From an uncultured Bacteroides sp. (GTDB lineage: Bacteria; Bacteroidota; Bacteroidia; Bacteroidales; Bacteroidaceae), in the NCBI GenBank assembly GCA_944322285.1, contig CALUOR010000017.1, positions 1 to 64,000 of the forward strand: DNA of 64,000 nucleotides, read 5' to 3'. A program made the translations under genes and the position numbers. The notes beneath the pieces were generated by a model, which was not told the DNA's origin, did not search any database, and saw nothing but the letters and a program-made list of their open reading frames with translations. Positions 54,739-63,500 of the stretch are shown here, in pieces. The stretch's first letter is position 1; the number at the start of each line of letters is the position of its first letter.

Positions 54739-55812
54739 ATGAAGTACGATATTCCAACTTTAACTTCAGAGGCTGTCGGATTACTGAAGTCATTGATAAG
54801 CATTCCTTCCGTGAGCAGGGATGAGGAGCGGGCTGCGGATTGCTTGCAACAATACATTGAATTGCAAGGCATGGAAGCGGGGCGTTTGGGTAATAATGTG
54901 TGGTGCTTTAGTCCGGGATTTGACTTGGGAAGGCCTACTTTGTTATTGAATTCTCACATCGATACGGTAAAGCCGGTACAGGGTTGGCGACACGATCCGT
55001 TCAAACCAGTGTTGGAGGCAAATGGTAAACTCTATGGCTTGGGAAGCAATGACGCGGGTGCCAGTGTGGTGAGCTTGTTGCAGGTATTTCTCACCTTGTG
55101 TCGTACGGTTCAACAATATAATCTCATCTTCTTGGCATCGTGTGAAGAAGAAGTGAGTGGCGCGGGTGGCATCGAAAGTGTGTTAGGACAGTTGCCTCCA
55201 ATCTGTTTCGCCATTGTGGGCGAACCTACAGAAATGCAGCCGGCCATTGCGGAGAAGGGATTGATGGTGTTGGATGTCACGGCTACGGGACGTTCGGGAC
55301 ATGCGGCGCGCAACGAAGGTGATAATGCCATTTATAAGGTATTGGATGACATCGCCTGGTTTCGTGATTATCAGTTTGAGCGAGTGTCTCCTTTATTGGG
55401 GCCGGTGAAGATGAGTGTGACCATGATAAACGCGGGGACACAGCATAATGTTATTCCCGACCGCTGTACGTTCGTGGTAGATGTCCGTAGCAATGAATGC
55501 TATACGAATAAGGAAATTTACGATGAAATTGTGCGAAACATTCAATGTGAAGCCAAGGCACGTTCTTTCCGTTTGAGTTCTTCGCATGCTCCGGCCAATC
55601 ATCCGTTGGTGCAACGTGCTGTGGCATTAGGGCGTGTGCCTTTTGGTTCGCCTACATTATCCGACCAAGCATTGATGTCATTTCCTTCGTTGAAGATGGG
55701 GCCGGGGAAAAGTGCTCGATCGCATACAGCGGATGAATTCATCTTCGTACGTGAGATAGAGGAAGCCATCGGCTTGTATTTAGCGTTATTGGATGGAACG
55801 GAAATACAATAG
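54739..55812 (+). CDS. argE: M20 family deacylase, probable N-acyl-ornithine deacetylase/desuccinylase
   Basis: A 357-residue cytoplasmic zinc amidohydrolase. Metal-site motifs: LLLNSHIDTVKP, GLGSNDAGASVV, LASCEEEVSGAGG and VGEPTEMQPAIAEKG. Sequence fits ArgE/DapE; arginine synthesis is the likely pathway. As known for Bacteroides fragilis, ornithine synthesis here may use N-succinyl rather than N-acetyl intermediates, so desuccinylase activity is possible. Its stop codon lies inside a very strong hairpin shared with nadB. Confidence 0.88.
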   Translation: MKYDIPTLTSEAVGLLKSLISIPSVSRDEERAADCLQQYIELQGMEAGRLGNNVWCFSPGFDLGRPTLLLNSHIDTVKPVQGWRHDPFKPVLEANGKLYGLGSNDAGASVVSLLQVFLTLCRTVQQYNLIFLASCEEEVSGAGGIESVLGQLPPICFAIVGEPTEMQPAIAEKGLMVLDVTATGRSGHAARNEGDNAIYKVLDDIAWFRDYQFERVSPLLGPVKMSVTMINAGTQHNVIPDRCTFVVDVRSNECYTNKEIYDEIVRNIQCEAKARSFRLSSSHAPANHPLVQRAVALGRVPFGSPTLSDQALMSFPSLKMGPGKSARSHTADEFIFVREIEEAIGLYLALLDGTEIQ

Positions 55813-55856
55813 CGTTTTTAGTCCGTTAAGAAGACGGACTAAAAACGCTATTGTAT
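55804..55856. terminator. Perfect 22-bp bidirectional terminator between argE and nadB
   Basis: Arms 55804-55825 and 55835-55856 are perfect reverse complements with a 9-nt loop. The left arm covers the argE stop codon (55810-55812). Runs of five T/A inside each arm make it symmetric for both strands. Confidence 0.9.
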
Positions 55857-55870
55857 GATTTGTATGATTT

Positions 55871-57445
55871 TTACTTTGTACTCTTCTTCGGATAGTCTAT
55901 CGTATAATGCAGCCCCCGGCTCTCTTTCCGCTCCATGGCCTGCTTCGTGATGAGATAGCCCACGTTAATCATGTTGCGGAGTTCGCACAGTTCGCGGGTG
56001 GCCTTGCAACGCTTGAAGAGGCGTTCGGTCTCTTCGTAAAGGATGTCCAGACGGTTCCAGGCGCGGGTCAGGCGGACGTTACTACGCACGATGCCTACGT
56101 AGGCTTCCATAATCTGGTTGACTTCTTTCATGCTTTGGGTGATAAGCACGCGTTCTTCGTTGCTGATGGTGCCTTCGTCATTCCATTCGGGGATGTCTTC
56201 GTTGAAGTCGTAACGCTCCAGTACGCTCAAGGCATGTTTGGCGGCGGCATCGGCATATACCACGGCTTCGATGAGCGAGTTGGACGCTAAGCGGTTGCCT
56301 CCGTGCAGGCCGGTGCAGGAGCATTCGCCGATGGCATACAGACGACGGATGCTGCTCTGCCCGTCCAAATCCACCTTGATGCCTCCGCACAGATAGTGGG
56401 CGGCAGGTGCTACGGGGATGTATTCCTTCGTGATGTCAATACCGATGGAAAGACACTTCTGATAGATGTTGGGGAAGTGGCGTTTGGTCTCCTCCGGGTC
56501 TTTGTGCGTCACGTCCAAATAAACATGGTCCTCACCACGGAGTTTCATCTCGTTGTCGATGGCGCGTGCCACAATGTCACGCGGAGCAAGAGAGAGGCGC
56601 GGATCGTACTTCTGCATAAATTCCTTGCCGTCCAAGGTGCGAAGCACACCACCATACCCTCGCATGGCCTCCGTAATGAGGAACGAAGGACGGTCGCCCG
56701 GGTGATAAAGGGCCGTGGGGTGGAACTGGATGAACTCCATGTCTTTCACCACGCCCTTGGCACGATACACCATGGCAATGCCATCGCCCGTGGCCACCAG
56801 CGGATTGGTGGTATGGCGATACACGGCCTCGCAACCTCCTGTCGCCATGACCGTTACTTTGCTGAGGAAGGTGTCTACCTCGCCCGTAGCTTCGTTCAGC
56901 ACGTAGGCACCGTAGCACTTGATGCCCGGCGTGTAACGAGTCACGATAATGCCTAAGTGGTGTTGAGTGATGATTTCCACCGCATAGAAGTTGGTGAATA
57001 TGGTGATGTTGGGATGTTGCTTCACGGCTTCGATGAGGCTGGTCTGTATCTCGGCTCCCGTATTGTCCTTGTGGTGCAGGATGCGGAACTCCGAGTGTCC
57101 GCCTTCGCGATGCAGGTCGAATTCTCCGTTTTCTTTCTTGTCGAAGTTTACGCCCCATTTGATGAGTTCCTGAATCTGGGCGGGAGCGTTGCGCACCACT
57201 TTTTCCACCGCCGCACGGTCGCTTATCCAGTCGCCCGCTATCATGGTGTCTTCAATGTGTTTCTCGAAGTTGTCCACGGCCAGATTGGTCACCGAAGCGA
57301 TGCCTCCTTGCGCGAAATACGTGTTGGCCTCTTCCATGCCGGCCTTACAAATGAGGGCTACCGTACCCTTTTCCGCCACCTTTAGGGCGAAGCTCATACC
57401 GGCTATACCTGAGCCGATGACGAGGAAATCGAACTTTCTTACCAT
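55871..57445 (-). CDS. nadB: L-aspartate oxidase
   Basis: A 524-residue FAD enzyme that oxidises aspartate to iminoaspartate, the first step of NAD synthesis. The N-terminal dinucleotide motif is FLVIGSGIAGMSFALKVAE, with GGIASVTN, HREGGHSEFRILHH and the substrate-site stretch MEFIQFHPTALY. It is related to succinate dehydrogenase flavoprotein, but the length and FQFEC-like loops fit NadB. An in-frame ATG at 57469 lies on the promoter; 57445 (MVRKFDF) is chosen. nadA and nadC are not in the window. Confidence 0.95.
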   Translation of the reverse strand: MVRKFDFLVIGSGIAGMSFALKVAEKGTVALICKAGMEEANTYFAQGGIASVTNLAVDNFEKHIEDTMIAGDWISDRAAVEKVVRNAPAQIQELIKWGVNFDKKENGEFDLHREGGHSEFRILHHKDNTGAEIQTSLIEAVKQHPNITIFTNFYAVEIITQHHLGIIVTRYTPGIKCYGAYVLNEATGEVDTFLSKVTVMATGGCEAVYRHTTNPLVATGDGIAMVYRAKGVVKDMEFIQFHPTALYHPGDRPSFLITEAMRGYGGVLRTLDGKEFMQKYDPRLSLAPRDIVARAIDNEMKLRGEDHVYLDVTHKDPEETKRHFPNIYQKCLSIGIDITKEYIPVAPAAHYLCGGIKVDLDGQSSIRRLYAIGECSCTGLHGGNRLASNSLIEAVVYADAAAKHALSVLERYDFNEDIPEWNDEGTISNEERVLITQSMKEVNQIMEAYVGIVRSNVRLTRAWNRLDILYEETERLFKRCKATRELCELRNMINVGYLITKQAMERKESRGLHYTIDYPKKSTK

Positions 57446-57466
57446 AATAAGTATATTAGCTGAATG

Positions 57467-57474
57467 CAAAACTA
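57467..57474 (-). promoter_or_regulatory. -7 promoter element of nadB
   Basis: Minus-strand TAGTTTTG, 22 bp before the nadB ATG; it rules out the ATG at 57469. Confidence 0.6.
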
Positions 57475-57517
57475 CAAAATAACTTCATAGCTTGTGCGCC
57501 TTCCCACTAAAAATCCA

Positions 57518-57525
57518 TATCTTTA
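57518..57525 (+). promoter_or_regulatory. -7-like promoter element of the small membrane protein gene
   Basis: TATCTTTA, 19 bp before the start codon, divergent from nadB. Confidence 0.5.
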
Positions 57526-57543
57526 CGCCAAAAAAGGAGCGTT

Positions 57544-57948
57544 ATGGACAGAACTTTTCAGGCCCGCGTCACCGTAGGGCAATATTTCGCCTTGTTATTA
57601 TGTACTTTCATGGCAGGTTATGGCTTATGGAATAAGGAGTGGCCCATTGCCTTGGTGTTTATGCTTTTGTTAGTGTTCATCATCGAGCAACTTATTCATT
57701 CGGCTTATACCGTTCGTGCCGAGGGCGAGTTGGTAATCCGGCGCGGACGTTTCCGCAAGGTCGTACACATAGCCTTACAGGACATTTCTTTGGCGGAGCG
57801 CGTGAAAGCGCCCCTCTTTGGTGCTCTCTTTGTTTCGCACTACGTGTTGGTGCATTACACGGGAGGAAAAACGCTTGCGTTGCTTCCCGTTAATGAAGAG
57901 GAGTTTCTAAAGACGTTGGCGAAACGGGGGTGCAAGGTGAAGAATTAA
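57544..57948 (+). CDS. Small membrane protein with PH-like domain
   Basis: A 134-residue protein. Two membrane helices (YFALLLCTFMAGYGLW and IALVFMLLLVFIIEQLI) are followed by a short beta-rich domain (VIRRGRFRKVVHIALQDISL, VLVHYTGGKTLALLP) like the bacterial PH/DUF304 group. Function unknown. It is a single gene between nadB and the second sigma locus. Confidence 0.75.
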   Translation: MDRTFQARVTVGQYFALLLCTFMAGYGLWNKEWPIALVFMLLLVFIIEQLIHSAYTVRAEGELVIRRGRFRKVVHIALQDISLAERVKAPLFGALFVSHYVLVHYTGGKTLALLPVNEEEFLKTLAKRGCKVKN

Positions 57949-57983
57949 GTTCCTACTGTATTCGTATATTTCTAATAAATCAC

Positions 57984-57991
57984 TACTTTTG
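57984..57991 (+). promoter_or_regulatory. -7 promoter element of the second ECF sigma gene
   Basis: TACTTTTG; transcript start near 57998. The upstream TTG at 58003 is then nearly leaderless, so the ATG at 58033 is preferred. Confidence 0.6.
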
Positions 57992-58032
57992 CGCAGCGAG
58001 CCTTGGCGTTAGCCAATGGGAATGACGGAACT

Positions 58033-58644
58033 ATGAAAACAGAAATTGATACAGAACCAAAAGACGAACCAACCTTGTGGGTGCTTATGACTAAGGGCGA
58101 CCCTCAAGCTATGGAGGTAATTTACCAAAGGTATTACCCCCTGTTGTTGGATTACGGCTTAAAATGTACTGCCGACAGAGAGTTGGTAAAGGACTGCATT
58201 CACGATCTGTTTGTTAATCTGTATCGCAACCGTCATATAGGCATGGAGGGCATTACGGTGCGTGCCTATCTGTTGAAAGCACTGAGACACAATATTATTC
58301 ACAAACTTACAGAAGTAGAGAAAGGGCATTCTTCATTGGATGAATATACTTTTGAAATCCCCGCTGATGAAAACCTGTTTGAACAAATGTTTCCTAAAAA
58401 CGACCATGATCTAGTGTTGGCACGCTCCCTCCTAAAAGCCATTGCCCAGCTTCCTCCCCAACAACAAACTGCCTTATATCTCCGATATGTCAAAAACCTG
58501 TCGCACAAGGAAGTGGCACATGTTATGAACATCAAAGTGCAATCTTCCATGAATCTGCTGAACCGATCTTTGCAGAAACTGCGTTCCTTGTTAGAGCAAA
58601 CTTACGTTATGTATCTGATTCTTATATTAGGAATAAGATACTAA
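58033..58644 (+). CDS. ECF sigma factor (second locus)
   Basis: A 203-residue sigma-70 family regulator. Region 2 is MEVIYQRYYPLLLDYGLKC with CIHDLFVNLYRNRH and RAYLLKALRHNIIHKL; region 4 is LPPQQQTALYLRYVKNLSHK with the helix-turn-helix EVAHVMNIKVQSSMNLLNRS. The gene ends at 58644, the very base where a 194-bp inverted-repeat element begins. The C-terminal tail (MYLILILGIRY) is hydrophobic and might have been changed by that insertion. The paired FecR starts only after a 654-bp gap. Confidence 0.92.
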   Translation: MKTEIDTEPKDEPTLWVLMTKGDPQAMEVIYQRYYPLLLDYGLKCTADRELVKDCIHDLFVNLYRNRHIGMEGITVRAYLLKALRHNIIHKLTEVEKGHSSLDEYTFEIPADENLFEQMFPKNDHDLVLARSLLKAIAQLPPQQQTALYLRYVKNLSHKEVAHVMNIKVQSSMNLLNRSLQKLRSLLEQTYVMYLILILGIRY

Positions 58645-58837
58645 GAAACTGTTTTGAATTTCTACAAAAAGTTTTTCTTGGCTTAATATATTCGTTTTCG
58701 TGTGTGCTTTGGGTGATTTTTTGGTCATTTTTGCTTCTATTCTTCGTCAGATAGCCCGCTATCTTCCTCATCACAGAAGCAAAAATGTCTCAAAAACTCA
58801 TCCCAAATCATCGCACGATAAATTCAAAACAGTTTCT
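58644..58837. mobile_element. MITE-like element, 194 bp, with 18-bp terminal inverted repeats
   Basis: Perfect 18-bp ends (58644-58661 and 58820-58837, AGAAACTGTTTTGAATTT and its complement). A second nested stem has arms CATTTTTGCTTCT/AGAAGCAAAAATG (58726-58738/58775-58787), and a small centre GATAGC/GCTATC (58750-58755/58758-58763) closes it. It holds no open frame. This is the structure of a miniature inverted-repeat element moved by a transposase in trans. The left end is the last base of the sigma stop codon. No clear target-site duplication is visible. Confidence 0.75.
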
Positions 58838-58970
58838 AGGGAACTGGTTTGAGACAGTTTTATTCGTGGTACGGATTTGTCACTTAATCATGCGTATTAC
58901 TTAGTCTGTAAGACTTCCTCTTAATTAGGATTTTAGCTTCATATGAACTTCTTCTTTCCTAACTAAATTT

Positions 58971-59054
58971 TATAACCGAAGTCTTCGGTTGTAAAACCGA
59001 AAGCTTCGGTTGTACAACTGAAAGCTTCGGTTATACAACCGTAAGTTTGAACAC
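58971..59054. repeat. Four 21-bp units with palindromic core ACCGAAAGCTTCGGT
   Basis: Units at 58971, 58992, 59013 and 59034 are spaced exactly 21 bp (for example TAAAACCGAAAGCTTCGGTTG). The first three cores are palindromes (ACCGAAnnnTTCGGT type); the fourth is degenerate. The array lies between the MITE-like element and the second FecR gene. Confidence 0.9.
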
Positions 59055-59298
59055 AACTTTTTACTGAACTCCATCTGATTTTTCAGTGAGGATTCTTTTC
59101 TTTTATGGACAAGTGACCGGAAATAGTCAGTTATACACCAAATTCAGTTAGCATGCTATTCACTTACTTACTATAATGCTTAGAAAAACGGGTTGCAGGC
59201 GTTCTTCTCAGAATTAGTTTAAAACATTGTAGAAAAAACTCCAAAAAGGTGAGTAGATTTCTCCCAGATTCTCCTTATGTACATAAAAGCCATAGATT
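59055..59298. other. Rest of the sigma-FecR gap
   Basis: 244 bp with no gene, no clear -7 box and no terminator that I can see. Confidence 0.5.
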
Positions 59299-60372
59299 AT
59301 GAACAATAAAAACGATAGCATGCGGGTTGTCCGCCGAGTCATTTCTTATTTCCGAGCCTTGGAAGAGAAATCCGATCCAAAGGAGCAAGAAGAGTTGTGG
59401 ACTCGTATTCGAACAGACATCGGAGCCCGTGACAGGCGCAGACGTAGATTGAGACTGTGGAGCACCGTTGCGGCGGCTTCATTGGTCGGTTGCATGTGGT
59501 TGGGCTATGGGCTTCTCTCGACTGGCACTTCGGACTTGTCTCAAATAGCGGCGTCAATGGTGGGAAGCATTTCTGCGGAAATTGACGAGATTCAGTTAAT
59601 AACGGAGCAGGGGGAGGCAATCAAGATAAACGATGGAAGCACGGTGACGTATACACCTGATGGAAAAATCGATCTTGGTGATAAGCAAATGAGGGCTACT
59701 CCTGTCACCCAAGAACAATATGACCGGATAGTCGTGCCTAAAGGGCGATTCAGCCGACTTGTATTAGCAGATGGTTCGTCACTTTATATTAATTCAAATA
59801 CTCAGGTCGTTTATCCTAAGCAATTTGAAAAGGATAAACGTGAGATATTTGTGGACGGTGAGATTTATATAGATGTACATCCTGATCCTGCGGTCCCGTT
59901 TATTGTCAGAACAGCTGATTTTGATGTGGAAGTGTTAGGTACGGCATTTGATGTCAAAGCCTACGGTGGAAAAGGAAACGGTGGAGAAGTTGTTTTAGTC
60001 CGTGGAGTAGTAAATGTCAAAGATGCTAACGGACGTGAGGCCCGTCTTAAACCGGACAATAAAGCCGTAATCAACTTGAAGACTCCTATACAGACTGTTG
60101 CAGTCGATGCAAAGGAATACATTCTTTGGACTCAGGGAATTTTGCCGTTAAGAAATGGTACGTTGGGTGATATCTTGGAAGACTTAAGCCGTTATTACGA
60201 TGTGCGAATAAATTGTAACAAAAATGTCAAGGATATAAAAATAACCGGTAAGATAGATTTAACACAAGGTGTGGACAAAGCTTTGTATTATTTGTCTCGC
60301 ACGGGAGAATTTTCTTACTATAAGCAGCAGGATACTTATTTCTTTGGAGATGCAATCCATACGAGTGAATAA
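59299..60372 (+). CDS. FecR-type anti-sigma factor (second locus)
   Basis: A 357-residue inner-membrane protein laid out as the first one: cytoplasmic part (1-60), one membrane helix (VAAASLVGCMWLGYGLL), periplasmic FecR domain (about 140-260, GRFSRLVLADGSSLYINSNT) and DUF4974-like end (about 280-357, LRNGTLGDILEDLSRYYDV). It should hold the second ECF sigma until the SusC protein signals. Confidence 0.92.
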   Translation: MNNKNDSMRVVRRVISYFRALEEKSDPKEQEELWTRIRTDIGARDRRRRRLRLWSTVAAASLVGCMWLGYGLLSTGTSDLSQIAASMVGSISAEIDEIQLITEQGEAIKINDGSTVTYTPDGKIDLGDKQMRATPVTQEQYDRIVVPKGRFSRLVLADGSSLYINSNTQVVYPKQFEKDKREIFVDGEIYIDVHPDPAVPFIVRTADFDVEVLGTAFDVKAYGGKGNGGEVVLVRGVVNVKDANGREARLKPDNKAVINLKTPIQTVAVDAKEYILWTQGILPLRNGTLGDILEDLSRYYDVRINCNKNVKDIKITGKIDLTQGVDKALYYLSRTGEFSYYKQQDTYFFGDAIHTSE

Positions 60373-60443
60373 ATTATGTAGAACTTTAAAAAACAATGCC
60401 TATGTCACCATGAGAAACAATAAAATCTGATAGTCATAAAAAT

Positions 60444-60474
60444 GTCCGGACAATACCGCGAATATTGTCCGGAC
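60444..60474. repeat. Two GTCCGGAC palindromes 23 bp apart, forming a 12-bp hairpin
   Basis: GTCCGGAC occurs at 60444-60451 and 60467-60474, 23 bp apart. The segments 60444-60455 and 60463-60474 are perfect reverse complements (12 bp) with a 7-nt loop. The element is in the FecR-susC gap and probably transcribed; there is no T-run, so it does not look like a terminator. Confidence 0.7.
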
Positions 60475-60523
60475 CAAGTGAAAAACATCCAAATGAATTG
60501 ATATTAATCAACTATACAAAATT

Positions 60524-63500
60524 ATGGAAAAAAAGAAGAAAGCCATAATCGTAACGTCTCAGTTAACAAAGATTATGCTTATAACGGGGTTGTTGCTATA
60601 TCACTTGCAGGGTTATTCTTCAAACCTTGCTTATGCCCAAGAACAGTCGTTTACATTCCATTTGCAGAATGTAACCATTGCCAAAGTCCTTCAGACCATT
60701 GAGGAACAAAGTGAATTTATCTTTATGTACCGTGCCGACTTATTTGATGTCTCCAAGAAAGTGTCGGTAAAAGCGGATAAAATGGAGGTTGCGCAAATTC
60801 TGGACCAAATATTAGCAGGGACAGGTGTGACGTATGAAATTAACGATCGACAGATATTATTGAAAAAAGATGCAACTCAAAACGTCCCGCAACAAAGTGG
60901 CAAGAAGAAAACTATACGAGGTATAGTTACTGATGATGCCACACAGGAACCGATTATAGGTGCTACCATTATGATAAAAGGAAGTAATACGGGAGTGACT
61001 TCCAACTTAGATGGGGATTTTAGTATTGAGTGTTCGGAAGGAGATACTCTGAACGTTTCCTTTATTGGTTATCAAGACAAAAAAGTCATTATACATAGTG
61101 GGAATATATATGCTATCTCGCTGAAAGAATCGACCGAATTATTGGATGAAGTAGTAGTGACGGCATTTGGTGTAGGGCAGAAAAAAGAATCCTTGGTAGG
61201 TGCTGTGCAGCAAGTCAAGCCGCAGGAACTTAAGGTCCCTTCATCAAGTCTGAGCACAGCATTTGCCGGACGTATGGCTGGAGTCATAGCTGTGCAACGT
61301 AGTGGTGAGCCCGGGGCTGACGGCGCTAATTTCTGGATTCGGGGAAAATCAACTTTCAGTGGGGCGACCGATGCTTTGATAATTATGGATGGCGTAGAAA
61401 TCAGTGCAACAGAACTGAACGCCTTGGATCCAGAAGTTATTGAAAGTTTTTCAATTTTGAAAGATGCGACGGCTACTGCTTTGTATGGTACTCGTGGGGC
61501 TAACGGTGTAATGATTGTTACAACAAAGACTGGAAAAAATTTGGATAAGCCGATAATTAATTTCCGTATTGAAGGTTCTATTTCCTCCATGACGCGCGTG
61601 CCGGAAATGGTAGATGGTGTAACTTACATGGAAATGTTCAACGAGGCTGTTTCGCGTCCGGGATGCGATGTAAGTCCTTATTCACAAGATAAAATTGATG
61701 GTACAAGGGCAGGGCTCAACCCTTATGTGTACCCCAATGTAGACTGGTACGATGAGATGTTCAACAACAACGCCTTTTCGGAACGTGTCAATTTCAACAT
61801 ACGTGGCGGTAGTTCCCGCATGGATTATTTCATGAGCGCCAGTTTCAAACATTACGGCGGACATCTGAAGTCATTGAGCAAAGATTATTTCTCATACAAT
61901 AACAATGTACGCAATTTCAATTACGATTTTATCAATAACTTAAACATCAATGCTACGTCTACAACTAAAATCTCATTGGGATTGAACCTCTCTGTGTCTG
62001 ATAAAAAGTCACCGGAAGATAGTATGAATGACATTTTCCAATCAGCGATGATGGCTAACCCTGTGGATTTTCCTATTTATTTCCCTTCTGATGATTCGGA
62101 TAAAAATGCAGTGCGTTGGGGAGATAAACAAGGAGGAACATTGGGACAAGGATGGTATGGAAATCCTATTGCAGATTATGTTACGGGCTATAAGAGCAAC
62201 CGCAAAACTACAATAACAGCAAACTTTAAGTTGACTCAAGACCTCGATATGATAACTGAAGGACTTCGGTTTACAGGTCTGTTCTCTCTGAAGAACTACA
62301 GCAGTTCTACTGTAACTCGTAGTGCGAGTTATAACCATTATTACATGTCTTCATACGACCCAAAGACATTGGAATACGAGATTACCCGCATTGGGGATGA
62401 ACAGAGCACCGCGTTGAGTAATAGTGGAAGTCAAAGTGGCGATCGTAAGATGTACTTCCAAGCGATATTGGACTATAACCGCACGTTTGATGACGCTCAT
62501 GATGTAAACGTAATGTTCCTTTACAATCAGGAACAATACGAAGTCAATGGTCCCGGTGACTTGTTTTCTTCCTTGCCTCAGCGTAAGCAAGGTATAGCGG
62601 GACGTTTATCCTATGCATACGATGGCCGCTATTTTGTGGAAGCCAATTTCGGTTATAACGGTTCGGAAAACTTTGCCAAAGGGCATCGCTTCGGTTTCTT
62701 TCCTTCCATTGCATTGGGTTATAACATCTCCAACGAAAAGTTTTGGGAGCCTATCCGCCCTGTCATTTCCAACCTGAAGATACGCGGCTCATGGGGATTG
62801 GTCGGCAATGACGCTACGGGTGCCGGACGTTTCGCTTATATGGAAGATTTGGAACTGGGTGGAACAGATTCCTATACAACAGGTATTCGCCAAGACACCT
62901 CTTATGATGGACCGATTTGGAACCGATATTTTAATCCGGATTTAACGTGGGAAGTCGGTGAAAAGATAAACTTAGGTGTTGATTTGCAATTGTTTAATGA
63001 TCTGAATATAACATTTGACATTTTTAAAGAAAAACGCCGAGACATCTTCATGACGCGCGAAAATTCTATACCGCAGATAGTAGGCACAGGAGACACGGAC
63101 ATTACGTCTAATAATGGCGAGATGGAAAACAAAGGTATAGACTTTGCAGTGGATTACAACAAACAGATTACAAAGGACTTCTTCTTGTCGTTTAAGGGGA
63201 CTTTTACCTTTGCGCGCAATAAAGTCCTGAAGATGGACGAACCGCCTTATCTCGAATATCCGGGCCTTTCGGACGTGGGACACCCATTAGGAACTTATTG
63301 GGGCTATGTAGCTGATGGACTTTTCAAAGATCAGAATGAAATTGACAATTCTCCACGACAAGACTTGGGCTACACTCCTCTTCCGGGTGATATCAAGTAT
63401 GTAGACCAACCTAACGCCCAAGGCGTATGTGACGGTGTCATTAATTCTAATGATCGGGTGGCTATCGGTCATCCGTACGATCCAGAGATTGTTTACGGGT

